Counted from the stretch's first letter, positions 48,708-58,398 are shown. The stretch is 64,000 nt of DNA from Acidobacteriaceae bacterium (GCA_025462885.1 JAOAPN010000002.1:62001-126000); one strand, 5' to 3'. The notes: generated by a model not told the origin, from the letters alone. Made by a program: numbers and translations.

Positions 48708-50000
48708 ATGCCGCGCATACTGAACCGTTCCCGAGAGTTGCAACTTCGCGCTGAATCCCTTCTTCCCGGTGGCGTGGACTCGCCAGTCCGTGCGTTTCGC
48801 GCGGTGGGGGGCGATCCGCCGTTTGTCACGCGGGCGGAGGGCGCCTATCTGTGGGATGAGGATGGCAACCGCTACCTGGATATGTTCGGGTCGTGGGGGC
48901 CGATGATCCTGGGGCATGCGTATCCTCCTGCGGTCGCGGCGATCCAGGCGGCGGCGGCGCGCGGGGCAAGCTTTGGCGCAAGCCATACCGGCGAAGGCGA
49001 TCTGGCGGAGCTGGTGATGCGGTGCTTCCCCAGCATTGAGCGGCTGCGGTTTACGAGCTCGGGGACAGAGGCGTGCATGTCGGCGGTGCGCGTGGCGCGT
49101 GGCTTTACGGGCCGGAAGTTTGTAGTGAAGTTTGAAGGCTGCTATCACGGGCACTCGGACGCGATGTTGGTTAAGGCGGGCAGCGGCGTGGCGACGCTGG
49201 GCATTCCGGGGTCGGCGGGAATTCCCGCAGAGACGGCCATGCATACGCTGGCGCTGCCGTATAACGACCTCGCGGCGGTCCAGACGGTCTTCGATGCGTA
49301 TCCAGAGCAGATTGCATGCATCATCGTCGAGCCGGTAGTCGGGAACGCCGGGACGATCGCGCCGTCCGAGGGATACCTACAGGGGCTGCGGCGGCTGGCG
49401 ACCGAGTACGGGGCGCTGCTGATCGTGGACGAGGTCATGACGGGGTTCCGGCTGTCGCTCGGCGGTGCCCAGCAGATCTACGGCGTGACGCCGGACCTGA
49501 CGACGCTGGGGAAGATCGTCGGCGGAGGGCTGCCGTGTGGGGTGTTCGGCGGACGAGCCGATGTGATGGAGTTTCTGGCTCCGCTGGGGCCGGTATACCA
49601 GGCAGGCACGCTGAGCGGAAATCCGCTCGCAATGGCTGCGGGGATCGCCACATTGCAGCATTTGATCGAGCGGGAGGGTGAAGTCTATCCGGGGCTCGAA
49701 AAGGCCACAGCAGCGATTGCGGATGGAGTTGCCGGGCTCGCTCGTGAGGCTGGAGTGGCCATGACGACGAATCGGGTCGGTTCGATGTTTACATGGTTCT
49801 TTACGGGTCAGGAAGTGACGGACTTCGAGAGTGCGGCGACCTCGGATACTGCCCGATTTGGAAGATTCCACCGGGCGATGATGGACGCCGGGGTGTGGCT
49901 GCCGCCGAGTCAGTTTGAGGCCGCATTTGTGAGTACGGAGCATGGGCCAGCAGAGGTGGAGTTTCTGCTGGAGGCCGCTCGAGGGGCGCTCTGGGCTTAG
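48708..50000 (+). CDS. hemL: Glutamate-1-semialdehyde 2,1-aminomutase
   Basis: The enzyme makes 5-aminolevulinate for heme from glutamate-1-semialdehyde with PLP. Visible motifs are [37 protein letters not shown], the [11 protein letters not shown]sp region and [18 protein letters not shown] with the PLP-binding lysine, then [13 protein letters not shown]. 430 residues is normal. GGAG lies just before the ATG. It is divergent from the DCC gene. Confidence 0.95.
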   Translation: MPRILNRSRELQLRAESLLPGGVDSPVRAFRAVGGDPPFVTRAEGAYLWDEDGNRYLDMFGSWGPMILGHAYPPAVAAIQAAAARGASFGASHTGEGDLAELVMRCFPSIERLRFTSSGTEACMSAVRVARGFTGRKFVVKFEGCYHGHSDAMLVKAGSGVATLGIPGSAGIPAETAMHTLALPYNDLAAVQTVFDAYPEQIACIIVEPVVGNAGTIAPSEGYLQGLRRLATEYGALLIVDEVMTGFRLSLGGAQQIYGVTPDLTTLGKIVGGGLPCGVFGGRADVMEFLAPLGPVYQAGTLSGNPLAMAAGIATLQHLIEREGEVYPGLEKATAAIADGVAGLAREAGVAMTTNRVGSMFTWFFTGQEVTDFESAATSDTARFGRFHRAMMDAGVWLPPSQFEAAFVSTEHGPAEVEFLLEAARGALWA

Positions 50001-50102
50001 AGGATCAGGGTCAATAGGAACGTAAGACGTGTCGGCAGAACGGCCGTGAGGCTTTCGCCGATATCGTCTGCTACGAGAAATCGCAGAAACATTGCATGAA
50101 GC

Positions 50103-50127
50103 ATTTATATCGTGAGACGATATAAAT
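50103..50127. promoter_or_regulatory. Perfect palindromic operator before MarR-ClC operon
   Basis: ATTTATATCGT at 50103-50113 and ACGATATAAAT at 50117-50127 are perfect 11-bp inverted arms around GAG. The site ends three bases before the MarR start codon and would block transcription or translation start. It fits autoregulation by the MarR protein and control of the chloride channel gene that follows. Confidence 0.8.
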
Positions 50128-50130
50128 AGT

Positions 50131-50604
50131 ATGACGAACAAAACATCAGATATAGATTCGCAAGCTTTATTCAGAGGAGACTCGGCTCCCCTCCTTCAAT
50201 CTCTCGCCGAGTTCCGCTATCAGCTCCGGAACTTCCTTCAATTCAGCGAGCATGCGGCCCAGGAGCTTCATCTTCACCCCCAGCAGCACCAACTTCTGCT
50301 GCAGATTGCCGGTGCGCCGGAAGATGCATCCCTCACCATCGCTTATGCGGCTGAACGGCTGGGGCTGCGTCACCACAGCGTCGTCGAACTCGTCGATCGC
50401 TCGGTGACCGAAATGCTGCTCCGTCGCAGGGAAGACCCGACAGACCGGCGGCGCGTCCTGCTCGAAATTACGCCGAAGGGAGAGCAGATTCTCGCTACAC
50501 TCTCCGGCCACCATGCCCGCGAGTTGCGGGAACTTGGCCCCCGTCTGATCCGCTCTCTGCAGCGCATCGAGACCGCGCACCTTCAGAAGGAGCCTCCCCG
50601 ATGA
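50131..50604 (+). CDS. MarR-family regulator, first gene of a ClC operon
   Basis: 157 residues. The DNA-binding part reads SLTIAYAAERLGLRHHSVVELVDRSV, with a basic wing MLLRRREDPTDRRRVLLEITPKGE. The stop codon overlaps the start of the ClC gene (ATGA at 50601-50604), so the two are translated together. The perfect palindrome at 50103-50127 lies immediately before its start. A regulator of a chloride channel could respond to acid or osmotic conditions; the ligand is not known. Confidence 0.92.
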   Translation: MTNKTSDIDSQALFRGDSAPLLQSLAEFRYQLRNFLQFSEHAAQELHLHPQQHQLLLQIAGAPEDASLTIAYAAERLGLRHHSVVELVDRSVTEMLLRRREDPTDRRRVLLEITPKGEQILATLSGHHARELRELGPRLIRSLQRIETAHLQKEPPR

Positions 50605-52208
50605 ACTCTCATTCTTCTGCTCTGCGGGATTTCACCGTCGACCGCCGCGTATGGCTGCTCTCTGCAGTTTCCATTGCGATCGGAGCTGGTGCGGCGGTGC
50701 TCGCGGTGCTTCTTCTGCGCTGCATCGCGCTTTCGACCAATCTCTTTTATTACCACCGATTGAGCCTTGCTCAAGTCTCCCCGGCGGGAAGTCCTCTGGG
50801 TCACTGGATGCCGGTTGTGCCAGTGGTCGGCGGCCTTCTTGTCGGACTCATGGCACGCTACGGATCCGATAAGATTCGCGGCCACGGCATTCCTGAGGCC
50901 ATCGAAGCGATCCTGCTGCGCGGCGCGCGCGTCGACCCAAAGGTCGCATTGCTGAAGCCAATCTCCGCGGCGATTTCCATTGGCTCGGGCGGGCCTTTCG
51001 GCGCAGAAGGCCCCATCATCATGACGGGCGGCGCGTTCGGCTCGCTGGTTGCCCAGTGGATGCACCTGACCGATGCGGAGCGCACCACGCTTCTGGTCGC
51101 CGGTGCCGCAGCGGGCATGTCCGCGACCTTTGCTGCACCGCTCGCGGCGATCCTGCTCGCGGTGGAACTCCTCCTTTTCGAGTGGCGGCCTCGGAGTCTT
51201 ATTCCGGTTGCCTTCGCGAGCATTACGGCTGCGATCGTGCGCATCTTCTGGCTGGACTCCGGGCCTCTTTTCACGATGCCGGCGCTGCCTTCCGAACAGA
51301 CTGCCACTGTCGCCGTCGGCGCGCTGGGTCTCGGGTTGCTGGTCGGTCTGGTCGCGGCAGCTCTCAGCCGCATGATGTACGGATTTGAGGATCTCTTCGA
51401 ACGACTTCCAATTCACTGGATGTGGTGGCCTGCCCTTGGCGGTGTGGGGATCGGCGTCGGCGGGATCTTCTTTCCGCGCGGCCTTGGTGTCGGGTATGAC
51501 AATATCGCCGACCTGCTGCATGGCAACGCGCCATTGAGCCTGCTGCTCGGCCTACTGGTCGCCAAGTCCCTGATGTGGGCTTTTTCGCTTGGTTCCGGAA
51601 CCTCGGGCGGAGTGCTAGCTCCGCTGCTGCTGATCGGCGGGGCCTGCGGCGAACTTGTCGCCCACGTCGCCCATGCATCCGCACAGACCCAATCCCTCTG
51701 GGCGCTCATTGGGATGGGTGCGATGCTCTCCGGTTCGCTTGGCGTTCCCCTGACTGCGATCCTCTTCAGCCTGGAGATCACCCACTCTATCCCTGCGATG
51801 CTGCCGCTCATGCTCGGCTGTATCTCCGCCTACGCTGTCACTTCGCTCATCATGCCGCGATCGATCCTCACGGAGAAGCTAAGCCGGCGCGGCTTCCATC
51901 TTACCCGCGAGTACGGCACTGACCCACTTGAAACCGTTACGGTTCTGGAGTTGATGCGAGAGGCAGGCGAGCAGCCAAGAGAACATGCTATCGATACGGA
52001 CCTGCCGGAGATCTATGCGTTTACGGACGAGACTTCCCGTTCCGCTGCCGAGAAGATGGCCGCGTCGGGGCTCCCAAGTTTGCTTGTCGTCGATCGAGAG
52101 AGCCGTAAGGTTGCAGGCTCGATTGGCCTACAGGAACTGCTCCTCGGACGTCAGCGCTCCATACAGCGAGAACAGGACCGGGAGCGCGTCTTTACCGGAG
52201 GCCGCTAA
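50601..52208 (+). CDS. ClC-family chloride channel or transporter with C-terminal CBS region
   Basis: 535 residues. ClC signatures are GHGIPEAIEAIL near helix D, SGGPFGAEGPIIMTGGAFGS with the gating glutamate of the GxEGP motif, and GSLGVPLTAILFSLEITHS. About 14-16 hydrophobic segments are present. The last 90 residues (IYAFTDETSRSAAEKMAASGLPSLLVV) fit one CBS-like unit rather than a full pair. The gating glutamate is kept, which is seen in proton-coupled as well as channel types. It overlaps the MarR gene by 4 bp. Confidence 0.92.
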   Translation: MNSHSSALRDFTVDRRVWLLSAVSIAIGAGAAVLAVLLLRCIALSTNLFYYHRLSLAQVSPAGSPLGHWMPVVPVVGGLLVGLMARYGSDKIRGHGIPEAIEAILLRGARVDPKVALLKPISAAISIGSGGPFGAEGPIIMTGGAFGSLVAQWMHLTDAERTTLLVAGAAAGMSATFAAPLAAILLAVELLLFEWRPRSLIPVAFASITAAIVRIFWLDSGPLFTMPALPSEQTATVAVGALGLGLLVGLVAAALSRMMYGFEDLFERLPIHWMWWPALGGVGIGVGGIFFPRGLGVGYDNIADLLHGNAPLSLLLGLLVAKSLMWAFSLGSGTSGGVLAPLLLIGGACGELVAHVAHASAQTQSLWALIGMGAMLSGSLGVPLTAILFSLEITHSIPAMLPLMLGCISAYAVTSLIMPRSILTEKLSRRGFHLTREYGTDPLETVTVLELMREAGEQPREHAIDTDLPEIYAFTDETSRSAAEKMAASGLPSLLVVDRESRKVAGSIGLQELLLGRQRSIQREQDRERVFTGGR

Positions 52209-52253
52209 GAGTTGCTGCTGGATGCTGCTCGGGGCATCCAGCGGCTCTTGCTC

Positions 52254-52476
52254 TAAGCAGTATCGACCTATACTGCGTTACATCTTTGCCGCACTGATTG
52301 AATTCAGAGGATGCGGAAGGGCACACCTTCAGGTGTGCCGAAAGAAGCTTCCCTCCCCCATTGTTTCTTTTGTCGGTTTGCTATAGGCAAACCGACAAAA
52401 GAAACCCATCAAAATAAGTCGCGTTTGGCACACCTGAAGGTGTGCCCTTCCAGGGGCTATAGGTCAGTACTGCCTA
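52254..52476. mobile_element. Family-1 stop-codon element, copy B
   Basis: 223 bp with ends TAAGCAGTATCGACCTATA at 52254-52272 and the complementary TATAGGTCAGTACTGCCTA at 52458-52476. It contains GGCACACCT/AGGTGTGCC hairpins on both sides and a central stem around TATA, GTTTGC/GGCAAAC. The bases 52474-52476 (CTA) are the TAG stop of the MFS gene on the minus strand. The ClC gene converges from the left, ending 45 bp before the element. Confidence 0.85.
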
Positions 52477-53796
52477 AGCGGCTGATGGCGTGACTTGCGA
52501 CTTCGGCTCCATCCAGAGTTTGCCGATGGCCATCAGGACGACGAGCATAACGGCGCACAGGGCGAAGACGGCGCGGACGCCGATGTGCTGGGTCAGGACA
52601 CCGGAGAGGATCAGTCCGGAGATCTGCGCGGTGAAGATGATGGACATAAAGGTGGAGCCGACGCGGCCCATCAGTTCGGGCGGGGTGGCCTGCTGGAAGA
52701 GCGTCTGGGATGGGACGATGATTCCGGCCACCGCGAAGCCGATGATGAAGTTCCCGAGCAGGGTGGACCAGATGTGGGGCAGGGTGGTCAGGATCACGAG
52801 GCCCGCAGCGATTCCGCCGAGACCGGAGTAGACCTGTAGGGTGTTGCTGAGCTTCTTGCCCAGCGTGTTGAGGCCGTTAATGCCGATCAACATGCCGAGG
52901 CCGATCATGGGGGAGACGAGTCCGAACATCTTGTCGGAGCCACGCAGTGTATCGCGTACATAGATGGCGATGAGCGGGGCGAAGCAGCCGAGCACGAACA
53001 TGCCGGCAGCCATGGCGAGAATGACGAAGAGCAGTGCGGCGTGGTGGACGATGAAGCTGATGCCCTGCTTCATGTCCAGCCAGATCTTCTGCAGGGCAGA
53101 GGCGCTCTCGTGGGCGGAATGAGGCTGGGGCGTGGGGGCCTCGGATTTGACGAAGGGGATCGATGCGATGAGGAGCGCGGAGCCGAGAAAGCTGACGGAA
53201 TCCAGGGCATAGCAGCTTACAGGGCCGAGGTAGGAGACCATGAAGGCGGCGATCGCAGGTCCGATGATGCGCATGCCGAACATGACCTGCTGCATCAGGG
53301 CATTGGCGGAGCGCAGGCCGTGGAGCGGGACGGCGGAGCGGATGGCGACGCCCTGCGCAGGCGAGAAGAAGCTGGAGACAATGCTGATGGCGGCGAGGAT
53401 GATGTAGAACTGCCAGGCGCTGTTGGCGAAGGCGAGCAGCAGCACCAGTCCGGCGCGGATGGCGTCGCTCGAAACCATGGTCGACTTGAGCGGCCAGCGG
53501 TCGACGAAGACTCCGGCGATGATCCCGAGGATGGCAATGGGAGCCATGTAGGCGATCTGAACGCCGGTGACCTGCTGGGCGGTGCCGTGGAGCCGGAAGG
53601 TGAGGATGCTGATGACAGCGAAGAGCGCGAGGAAGTCTCCGAAGACGGAGATGATCTGGGCGTACCAGAGGCGGCGCAGCATGGGAATGCGCAGGACCTC
53701 GCCCATGCCCAGCGGTTCGGGCGGCGCTGGGGTGGTGGCCGCGAGGTCTTCGGGCGTTGCGGTTTCGGAAGGCGGAATTTGGGTGGTCTCGCTCAT
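52474..53796 (-). CDS. MFS transporter
   Basis: 440 residues with about 12 membrane helices. EVLRIPMLRRLWYAQIISVFGDFLALFAVISIL, FVDRWPLKSTMVSSDAIRAGLV and VAIRSAVPLHGLRSANALMQ fit the MFS_3-like group of drug or metabolite exporters. GGAG lies about 9 bases before the ATG. It follows a TetR gene on the same strand by 52 bp, so the pair probably forms a regulated efflux unit. The stop codon is created by the end of repeat copy B. Confidence 0.9.
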   Translation of the reverse strand: MSETTQIPPSETATPEDLAATTPAPPEPLGMGEVLRIPMLRRLWYAQIISVFGDFLALFAVISILTFRLHGTAQQVTGVQIAYMAPIAILGIIAGVFVDRWPLKSTMVSSDAIRAGLVLLLAFANSAWQFYIILAAISIVSSFFSPAQGVAIRSAVPLHGLRSANALMQQVMFGMRIIGPAIAAFMVSYLGPVSCYALDSVSFLGSALLIASIPFVKSEAPTPQPHSAHESASALQKIWLDMKQGISFIVHHAALLFVILAMAAGMFVLGCFAPLIAIYVRDTLRGSDKMFGLVSPMIGLGMLIGINGLNTLGKKLSNTLQVYSGLGGIAAGLVILTTLPHIWSTLLGNFIIGFAVAGIIVPSQTLFQQATPPELMGRVGSTFMSIIFTAQISGLILSGVLTQHIGVRAVFALCAVMLVVLMAIGKLWMEPKSQVTPSAA

Positions 53797-53848
53797 AAAT
53801 TAGGCTCCAGCGGTAGACGGCTTTGTGCGGCTGGTTGAGGGCTTCTGG

Positions 53849-54484
53849 TCAGGGGAGCTTGCTGCCGAATAACGATTCTACGAGGGATTTTGAGGTTGCG
53901 TTAAAGGATTCTTCGCGGCCAAGGAAGTGGTCGGTGAAGGCACGAAAGAAGGAGCTGGACATGAGGGTAGATGCAGCGAATTCAGCATCGATTCTTTTGT
54001 CGAGGCGTCCGATTTTCTGTTCTTCGCGAATGTATTTGCGGAGGCGTGCGATCGCGCCGGCTGGTCCCTTGCCGCCGCGGCCAAGAAGATTGTCGCGGTA
54101 GGCGGTGAGAAGCGGTGGGTCTGCAAAGAGAGAGCACAGCGTAGGGACGACGTGCTGGTGGAAGGCGAAGATGGCGCGGAGGACGCGGTCGAGGTTCTTA
54201 TGCGGGGTGGACTTGCCGACGGAGTGCTCGAGCGCCTTGAGCGGAACGAGCATGGTGGGGAGGTTCTCTTCGAGAACGGCAAGAAGAAGTTCGAGGCGCC
54301 CCTTGAAGTGGACGTAGATGGCGGCTTCGGAGCAGCCAGCCTCGACAGCGATGGAGCGGGTGGTGACGGTGGCGAGGCCCTGCGTGCGGAGAAGCTTCTC
54401 GGTCGCTGCGAGGATCTGCGGCCGCCGGCTGGGACGTCCCCGGGGCGGTTTTGCTGGAGCGTTCTCGGGAGCGGATTTCTTCAT
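53849..54484 (-). CDS. TetR/AcrR-family regulator
   Basis: 211 residues. The helix-turn-helix is clear: ILAATEKLLRTQGLATVTTRSIAVEAGCSEAAIYVHFKGRLEL. The N-terminus is a Pro/Lys-rich stretch (APAKPPRGRPSRR). It lies upstream of the MFS gene in the same orientation and is divergent from the small membrane protein gene at 54585. Palindromes in the shared promoter region suggest it controls both sides. Confidence 0.9.
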   Translation of the reverse strand: MKKSAPENAPAKPPRGRPSRRPQILAATEKLLRTQGLATVTTRSIAVEAGCSEAAIYVHFKGRLELLLAVLEENLPTMLVPLKALEHSVGKSTPHKNLDRVLRAIFAFHQHVVPTLCSLFADPPLLTAYRDNLLGRGGKGPAGAIARLRKYIREEQKIGRLDKRIDAEFAASTLMSSSFFRAFTDHFLGREESFNATSKSLVESLFGSKLP

Positions 54485-54523
54485 GGCTGATTTTGCCCTT
54501 GACCGAAGTGTAGAGAGAGCGTA

Positions 54524-54555
54524 TCACTATTTCACAATAGTGAGTGATCGCTTAC
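54524..54555. promoter_or_regulatory. TetR-type operators in divergent promoter
   Basis: TCACTATT at 54524-54531 pairs perfectly with AATAGTGA at 54536-54543 around TCAC. Overlapping it, GTGAGTGATCGCTTAC at 54540-54555 is an imperfect 16-bp palindrome with a central GATC. Both lie between the TetR start (54484) and the divergent membrane protein start (54585). Confidence 0.6.
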
Positions 54556-54584
54556 TAATTATATTTTTTCCATGGAGATGAAAC

Positions 54585-55037
54585 ATGCTGCATACGGCTA
54601 AAGAACAAATGAGGGTGGCAAGGATGCTGATGACGGCGGTGCTGGTAGTGGGGAGCCTGCTGTCGTTTGTGCTGGACTGGAGCGGAAATCACCTGCTCAA
54701 TCCGCTTTGGCACGCGCATGCGCGATTTCACGGAGCGCTGCTGCTGTTCTTTCTCGCTGGCGTGTCTCTCACGGGCGTGTGGCTGATGTGGCGGCGTTCT
54801 TTGGAGCCAGCTGTCGCGATCTGGGTCGCAGGGCTCGTTTCGATCGCATATTGGACGCCGCTCTTTTATGTTCCGTTCGCATTGCCTTCCGCAAGCTGGT
54901 GGGCAGGTACACCAGGTTCAGAACTCAGGCTCGGCGGGACGATTGTGTATCCGAATCTGGTAGTTGCGGGCTTGTTTCTGGGAATCACCGGGGTGGCGAT
55001 GTGGCTCTCGCGTAGGACGGATCCCTTGGAGGCATAA
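54585..55037 (+). CDS. Small four-helix membrane protein, unknown
   Basis: 150 residues and four membrane helices (for example MLMTAVLVVGSLLSFVLDW and FHGALLLFFLAGVSLTGVWLMW). I do not recognise the family. WHAHARFHGAL in the first loop has several histidines and is conserved-looking. GGAG lies about 7 bases before the ATG. It is divergent from the TetR gene and probably under its control. Confidence 0.7.
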   Translation: MLHTAKEQMRVARMLMTAVLVVGSLLSFVLDWSGNHLLNPLWHAHARFHGALLLFFLAGVSLTGVWLMWRRSLEPAVAIWVAGLVSIAYWTPLFYVPFALPSASWWAGTPGSELRLGGTIVYPNLVVAGLFLGITGVAMWLSRRTDPLEA

Positions 55038-55139
55038 GCGAGGGGCCGAGCATGAGCAGAAGATTTACCGCAGGTCAATCCAGACGACGGATGGAGAGGG
55101 GGATTGGGCTGTAATATCAAGAGAGAAGTGAGAGGTGGA

Positions 55140-57608
55140 ATGAACGAAGGGCATTGGGTACTGCTGATTGCGAGTGAGGTGGGTGGAACGGACTCCGTCT
55201 CGGACCGCGCCATGGAGCGCCTGGTCGACGCAATCGGTAAGGAAGGGTACGAGGTGGTTCGCACCTCGACTCCGGAAGATGGACTGTCGCTGGTAACGTC
55301 GGACCCGTCGCATAGCGCCATCCTGCTGGACTGGGATCTCGAGGGCGAGAACCAGTTCGACGAGAGAGCTGCGCTGAAGATTATCCGTGCGGTGCGCCGC
55401 CGGAATAAAAAGGTGCCGATCTTCCTGATCGCGGACCGCACGCTGGTAAGCGAGCTTCCGCTGGAGGTGGTGAAGCAGGTGCATGAGTACATCCACCTGT
55501 TCGGCGATACGCCGGCGTTTATCGCAAGCCGCGTGGACTTCGCCGTCGAGCGTTACAACGAGCAGTTGCTTCCTCCTTACTTCAAGGAGTTGAAGCGGTA
55601 TAACGACCAGGGCGCGTACTCGTGGGACGCTCCCGGTCATATGGGCGGCGTTGCATTTTTGAAGCATCCGATCGGGATGGAGTTCCACAAGTTCTTCGGC
55701 GAGAACATCATGCGCTCAGACCTGGGAATCTCTACCTCGCCGCTGGGTTCGTGGCTGGATCACGTCGGCCCTCCGGGCGAATCGGAACGCAATGCCGCGC
55801 GCATCTTCGGTGCGGATTGGACGTTCTACGTACTGGGCGGGTCTTCGACCTCGAACCAGATCGTCGGTCATGGCGTCATCGGGCAGGACGACATCGTTCT
55901 GGCGGATGCGAACTGCCACAAATCTATTTGTCACTCCCTGACAGTCACTGGCGCAAGGCCGGTGTATCTGACTCCGACGCGTAATGGATACGGGATGATC
56001 GGACTGGTGCCGCTCAAGCGTTTCAGCCCCGAGGCGATCCAGGAGCTGATCAAAAACAGTCCGTTCTCGGCCAAAGCGGTGTCGCAGATTCCGACGTACG
56101 CCGCGGTTACAAATTCAACCTACGACGGTCTTTGTTACGACGTGAACAAGGTGGTGACGGAGTTGGCGAAGTCGGTGCCGCGCATCCACTTTGACGAAGC
56201 CTGGTACGCCTACGCGAAGTTCCACCACATCTATCGCGGACGTTTTGCGATGGACGTGCCGGACGAGATGCCGGACCGGCCGCAGTTGTTCGCGGTACAG
56301 TCGACGCACAAGATGCTGGCGGCGTTCTCGATGGCTTCGATGGTGCATATCAAGCTCAGCCCACGCGCTCCGCTGGACTTCGATCAGTTCAACGAGTCGT
56401 TCATGATGCACGGGACGACCTCGCCGTTCTATCCGCTGATTGCTTCGCTGGACGTTGCAGCGGCGATGATGGATGAGCCAGCCGGTCCAACGCTGATGGA
56501 CGAGACGATTCAGGATGCGATCAGTTTCCGCAAGGCGATGTCTTCTGTCGCCCATCGTTTGAAGGCCGCCGAGGTTGCGGGCGATGGCTGGTTCTTCCGG
56601 CTCTTCCAACCCGACCAGGTGACTGACCCAGTCGACGGCAAGACGTATGTGTTTGAAGAAGCTCCGGACGATCTGCTGGCAGAGAACTCCAGTTGCTGGA
56701 CGCTGAAGCAGGGTGAGGACTGGCATGGCTACCACGATGAGGACATCGCGGACGACTACTGCATGCTGGACCCCACCAAGGTCACGATTCTGACGCCGGG
56801 TGTGAATGCACAGGGAGCGCTCGCGCCTTCGGGTATTCCGGGTGCGATTCTGACGGAGTTCCTCGATGCGCGTCGCGTCGAAATCGCCAGGACCGGGGAC
56901 TATACGGTGCTGGTCCTGTTCTCGGTTGGAACCTCGAAGGGTAAGTGGGGATCGCTGCTGGAGAACCTGTTCGAGTTCAAGCGGCTCTACGACACAGAAG
57001 CTCCGCTAAACGAGGCGCTGCCGGATCTGGTCGCGAAGTATCCTCTGCGCTATCGCAATGTAACGTTGCGTGAGCTGAGCGACGAGATGCATGCGGCGAT
57101 GATGGAATTGAATCTCGTGAGTCTGGTGGAAGAGGCCTGCGAGGTCGATCCGGAGCAGGTACTGACGCCGTCGGAGACCTATCAGAAGCTGCTGCGGAAT
57201 GGCACGGAGAAGGTGAAGTTCTCGGAGATGGCGAACCGGATTACGGGTGTGATGCTGGTGCCGTATCCTCCGGGCATTCCGCTGAGCATGCCGGGCGAGC
57301 GGCTGGGTAAGATCGATAGTCCGGTGATGCGTTTGATCCTGGCGTTCGAGGAGTTCGGTAAGCGGTTTCCCGGGTTCGAGCGCGAGGTCCACGGCATCGA
57401 AGTGGACGCTCAGGGCGACTACTGGATGCGCAGCGTGATCGAGGCTCCCAACGGCTCGCGGCGCAATGGAAAGAGTAAGCAGCCCCCGAGCTCTGCTCCT
57501 CCGTTGAAGCGCAAGCGTAAAGCAGCGACGATAGTGGCTCCACTGGCAGAACCTCCGTTGGACGATCCGAATACGGATCCTGAGGCAAACCAGGAACGGA
57601 CTCGCTAA
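55140..57608 (+). CDS. Orn/Lys/Arg decarboxylase family, PLP-dependent
   Basis: 822 residues starting at the ATG 55140 with GAGG upstream. An N-terminal receiver-like wing domain (WVLLIASEVGG, AILLDWDLEG) is followed by the PLP fold I part with DAPGHMGGVAF, GGSSTSNQIV, the HFDEAWYAYAKFH motif and the PLP lysine in QSTHKMLAAFSM. Family members (LdcI, AdiA, SpeC) decarboxylate lysine, arginine or ornithine; the sequence alone does not settle which. The length exceeds the usual 715-755, partly because of a roughly 60-residue basic, low-complexity tail after about residue 760. Confidence 0.9.
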   Translation: MNEGHWVLLIASEVGGTDSVSDRAMERLVDAIGKEGYEVVRTSTPEDGLSLVTSDPSHSAILLDWDLEGENQFDERAALKIIRAVRRRNKKVPIFLIADRTLVSELPLEVVKQVHEYIHLFGDTPAFIASRVDFAVERYNEQLLPPYFKELKRYNDQGAYSWDAPGHMGGVAFLKHPIGMEFHKFFGENIMRSDLGISTSPLGSWLDHVGPPGESERNAARIFGADWTFYVLGGSSTSNQIVGHGVIGQDDIVLADANCHKSICHSLTVTGARPVYLTPTRNGYGMIGLVPLKRFSPEAIQELIKNSPFSAKAVSQIPTYAAVTNSTYDGLCYDVNKVVTELAKSVPRIHFDEAWYAYAKFHHIYRGRFAMDVPDEMPDRPQLFAVQSTHKMLAAFSMASMVHIKLSPRAPLDFDQFNESFMMHGTTSPFYPLIASLDVAAAMMDEPAGPTLMDETIQDAISFRKAMSSVAHRLKAAEVAGDGWFFRLFQPDQVTDPVDGKTYVFEEAPDDLLAENSSCWTLKQGEDWHGYHDEDIADDYCMLDPTKVTILTPGVNAQGALAPSGIPGAILTEFLDARRVEIARTGDYTVLVLFSVGTSKGKWGSLLENLFEFKRLYDTEAPLNEALPDLVAKYPLRYRNVTLRELSDEMHAAMMELNLVSLVEEACEVDPEQVLTPSETYQKLLRNGTEKVKFSEMANRITGVMLVPYPPGIPLSMPGERLGKIDSPVMRLILAFEEFGKRFPGFEREVHGIEVDAQGDYWMRSVIEAPNGSRRNGKSKQPPSSAPPLKRKRKAATIVAPLAEPPLDDPNTDPEANQERTR

Positions 57609-57621
57609 ATCGCTTGCAAGT

Positions 57622-57661
57622 GAAAACGGCTGGACTCTTTGAGTTCAGCCGTTTTCTTTTT
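57622..57661 (+). terminator. Rho-independent terminator after the decarboxylase gene
   Basis: GAAAACGGCTGGACTC at 57622-57637 and GAGTTCAGCCGTTTTC at 57641-57656 pair with a single G-U wobble around a TTT loop, followed by five T at 57657-57661. It lies 13 bp after the decarboxylase stop and serves the plus strand; the A-run on the other side could let it also act for the converging deacetylase gene. Confidence 0.85.
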
Positions 57662-57663
57662 GC

Positions 57664-58398
57664 CTACGTCGGCTTCAGCCAGTCTTCCGGAGTTACAAAT
57701 TTAGTACTGGTGGATTTGCAGAGTTCGAGCAATCTCGCAGTCGCTTCGACTGTGGGGAGACGTGGCTGGCCGAGGCTGGTATCGCCTCCATCGTGGAGGA
57801 CGATGTTGGAGGCGTCGCCACGTTTGCGGTTGCGACCGATGCCGCGCTGGATTCGATCCAGCAGGATCTCGGGGGTGGTGGGGTTCCAGTCCTGCACGAT
57901 GATGTTCCATTGGACGGTAGTGAGGCCAAGCTCACGCGCGACCTTGAGCACATACGGGCGACGGGCTCCGTGGGGCGGGCGGAAGAGACGGACCGGAGCG
58001 CCGAGCGTGTCTGCGAGGGCCGCGTTGCAGGCGGTCAACTCCTCCCGGATGCGGGTTGCGGATTGCCAGGGGAGCCAGGGATGCGTCTCGGTATGGTTGC
58101 CGATGAGGTGTCCGGCGGAGGCGACGGCGCGGACGATCTCAGGACGCTGGCGAACGAAGCGCCCGATCATGAAGAAGGTGGCGCGGACATCGTAGCGGGC
58201 CAGAACTTCGAGGAGGCGCTCGGTGGCAACGTCGTTGGGTCCATCGTCGTAGGTGAGGGCGATCTCTTTGGGACGTTTGGGGGCGATGAGCACTTCGCCA
58301 AAGATCTGGGACTGCGGCCAGAGAGCTGCGTAGGCACTGCTCCCTGCGACCGCCGTGGCAGTGAGGAGAGAGGCGGCGATGGCGGCGCGGTGGGGCAT
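57664..58398 (-). CDS. Polysaccharide deacetylase (NodB-type)
   Basis: 244 residues with a signal-like N-terminus (AAIAASLLTATAVAGSSAYA). The CE4 motifs are present: TYDDGP with Asp51 and Asp52, the metal-binding HTETH (H102, H106) in IGNHTETHPWLP, and RPPHGARRPYV. The enzyme should remove acetyl groups from N-acetylglucosamine in peptidoglycan, chitin or exopolysaccharide. The gene is convergent with the decarboxylase and no sugar-synthesis gene is adjacent. Confidence 0.92.
   Translation of the reverse strand: MPHRAAIAASLLTATAVAGSSAYAALWPQSQIFGEVLIAPKRPKEIALTYDDGPNDVATERLLEVLARYDVRATFFMIGRFVRQRPEIVRAVASAGHLIGNHTETHPWLPWQSATRIREELTACNAALADTLGAPVRLFRPPHGARRPYVLKVARELGLTTVQWNIIVQDWNPTTPEILLDRIQRGIGRNRKRGDASNIVLHDGGDTSLGQPRLPTVEATARLLELCKSTSTKFVTPEDWLKPT

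Noticed and set aside
48146..48829. Overlapping 227-codon frame around the DCC gene
   Set aside because: The DCC motif is in the other frame; this one is Arg/Pro-rich and also overlaps the hemL start.
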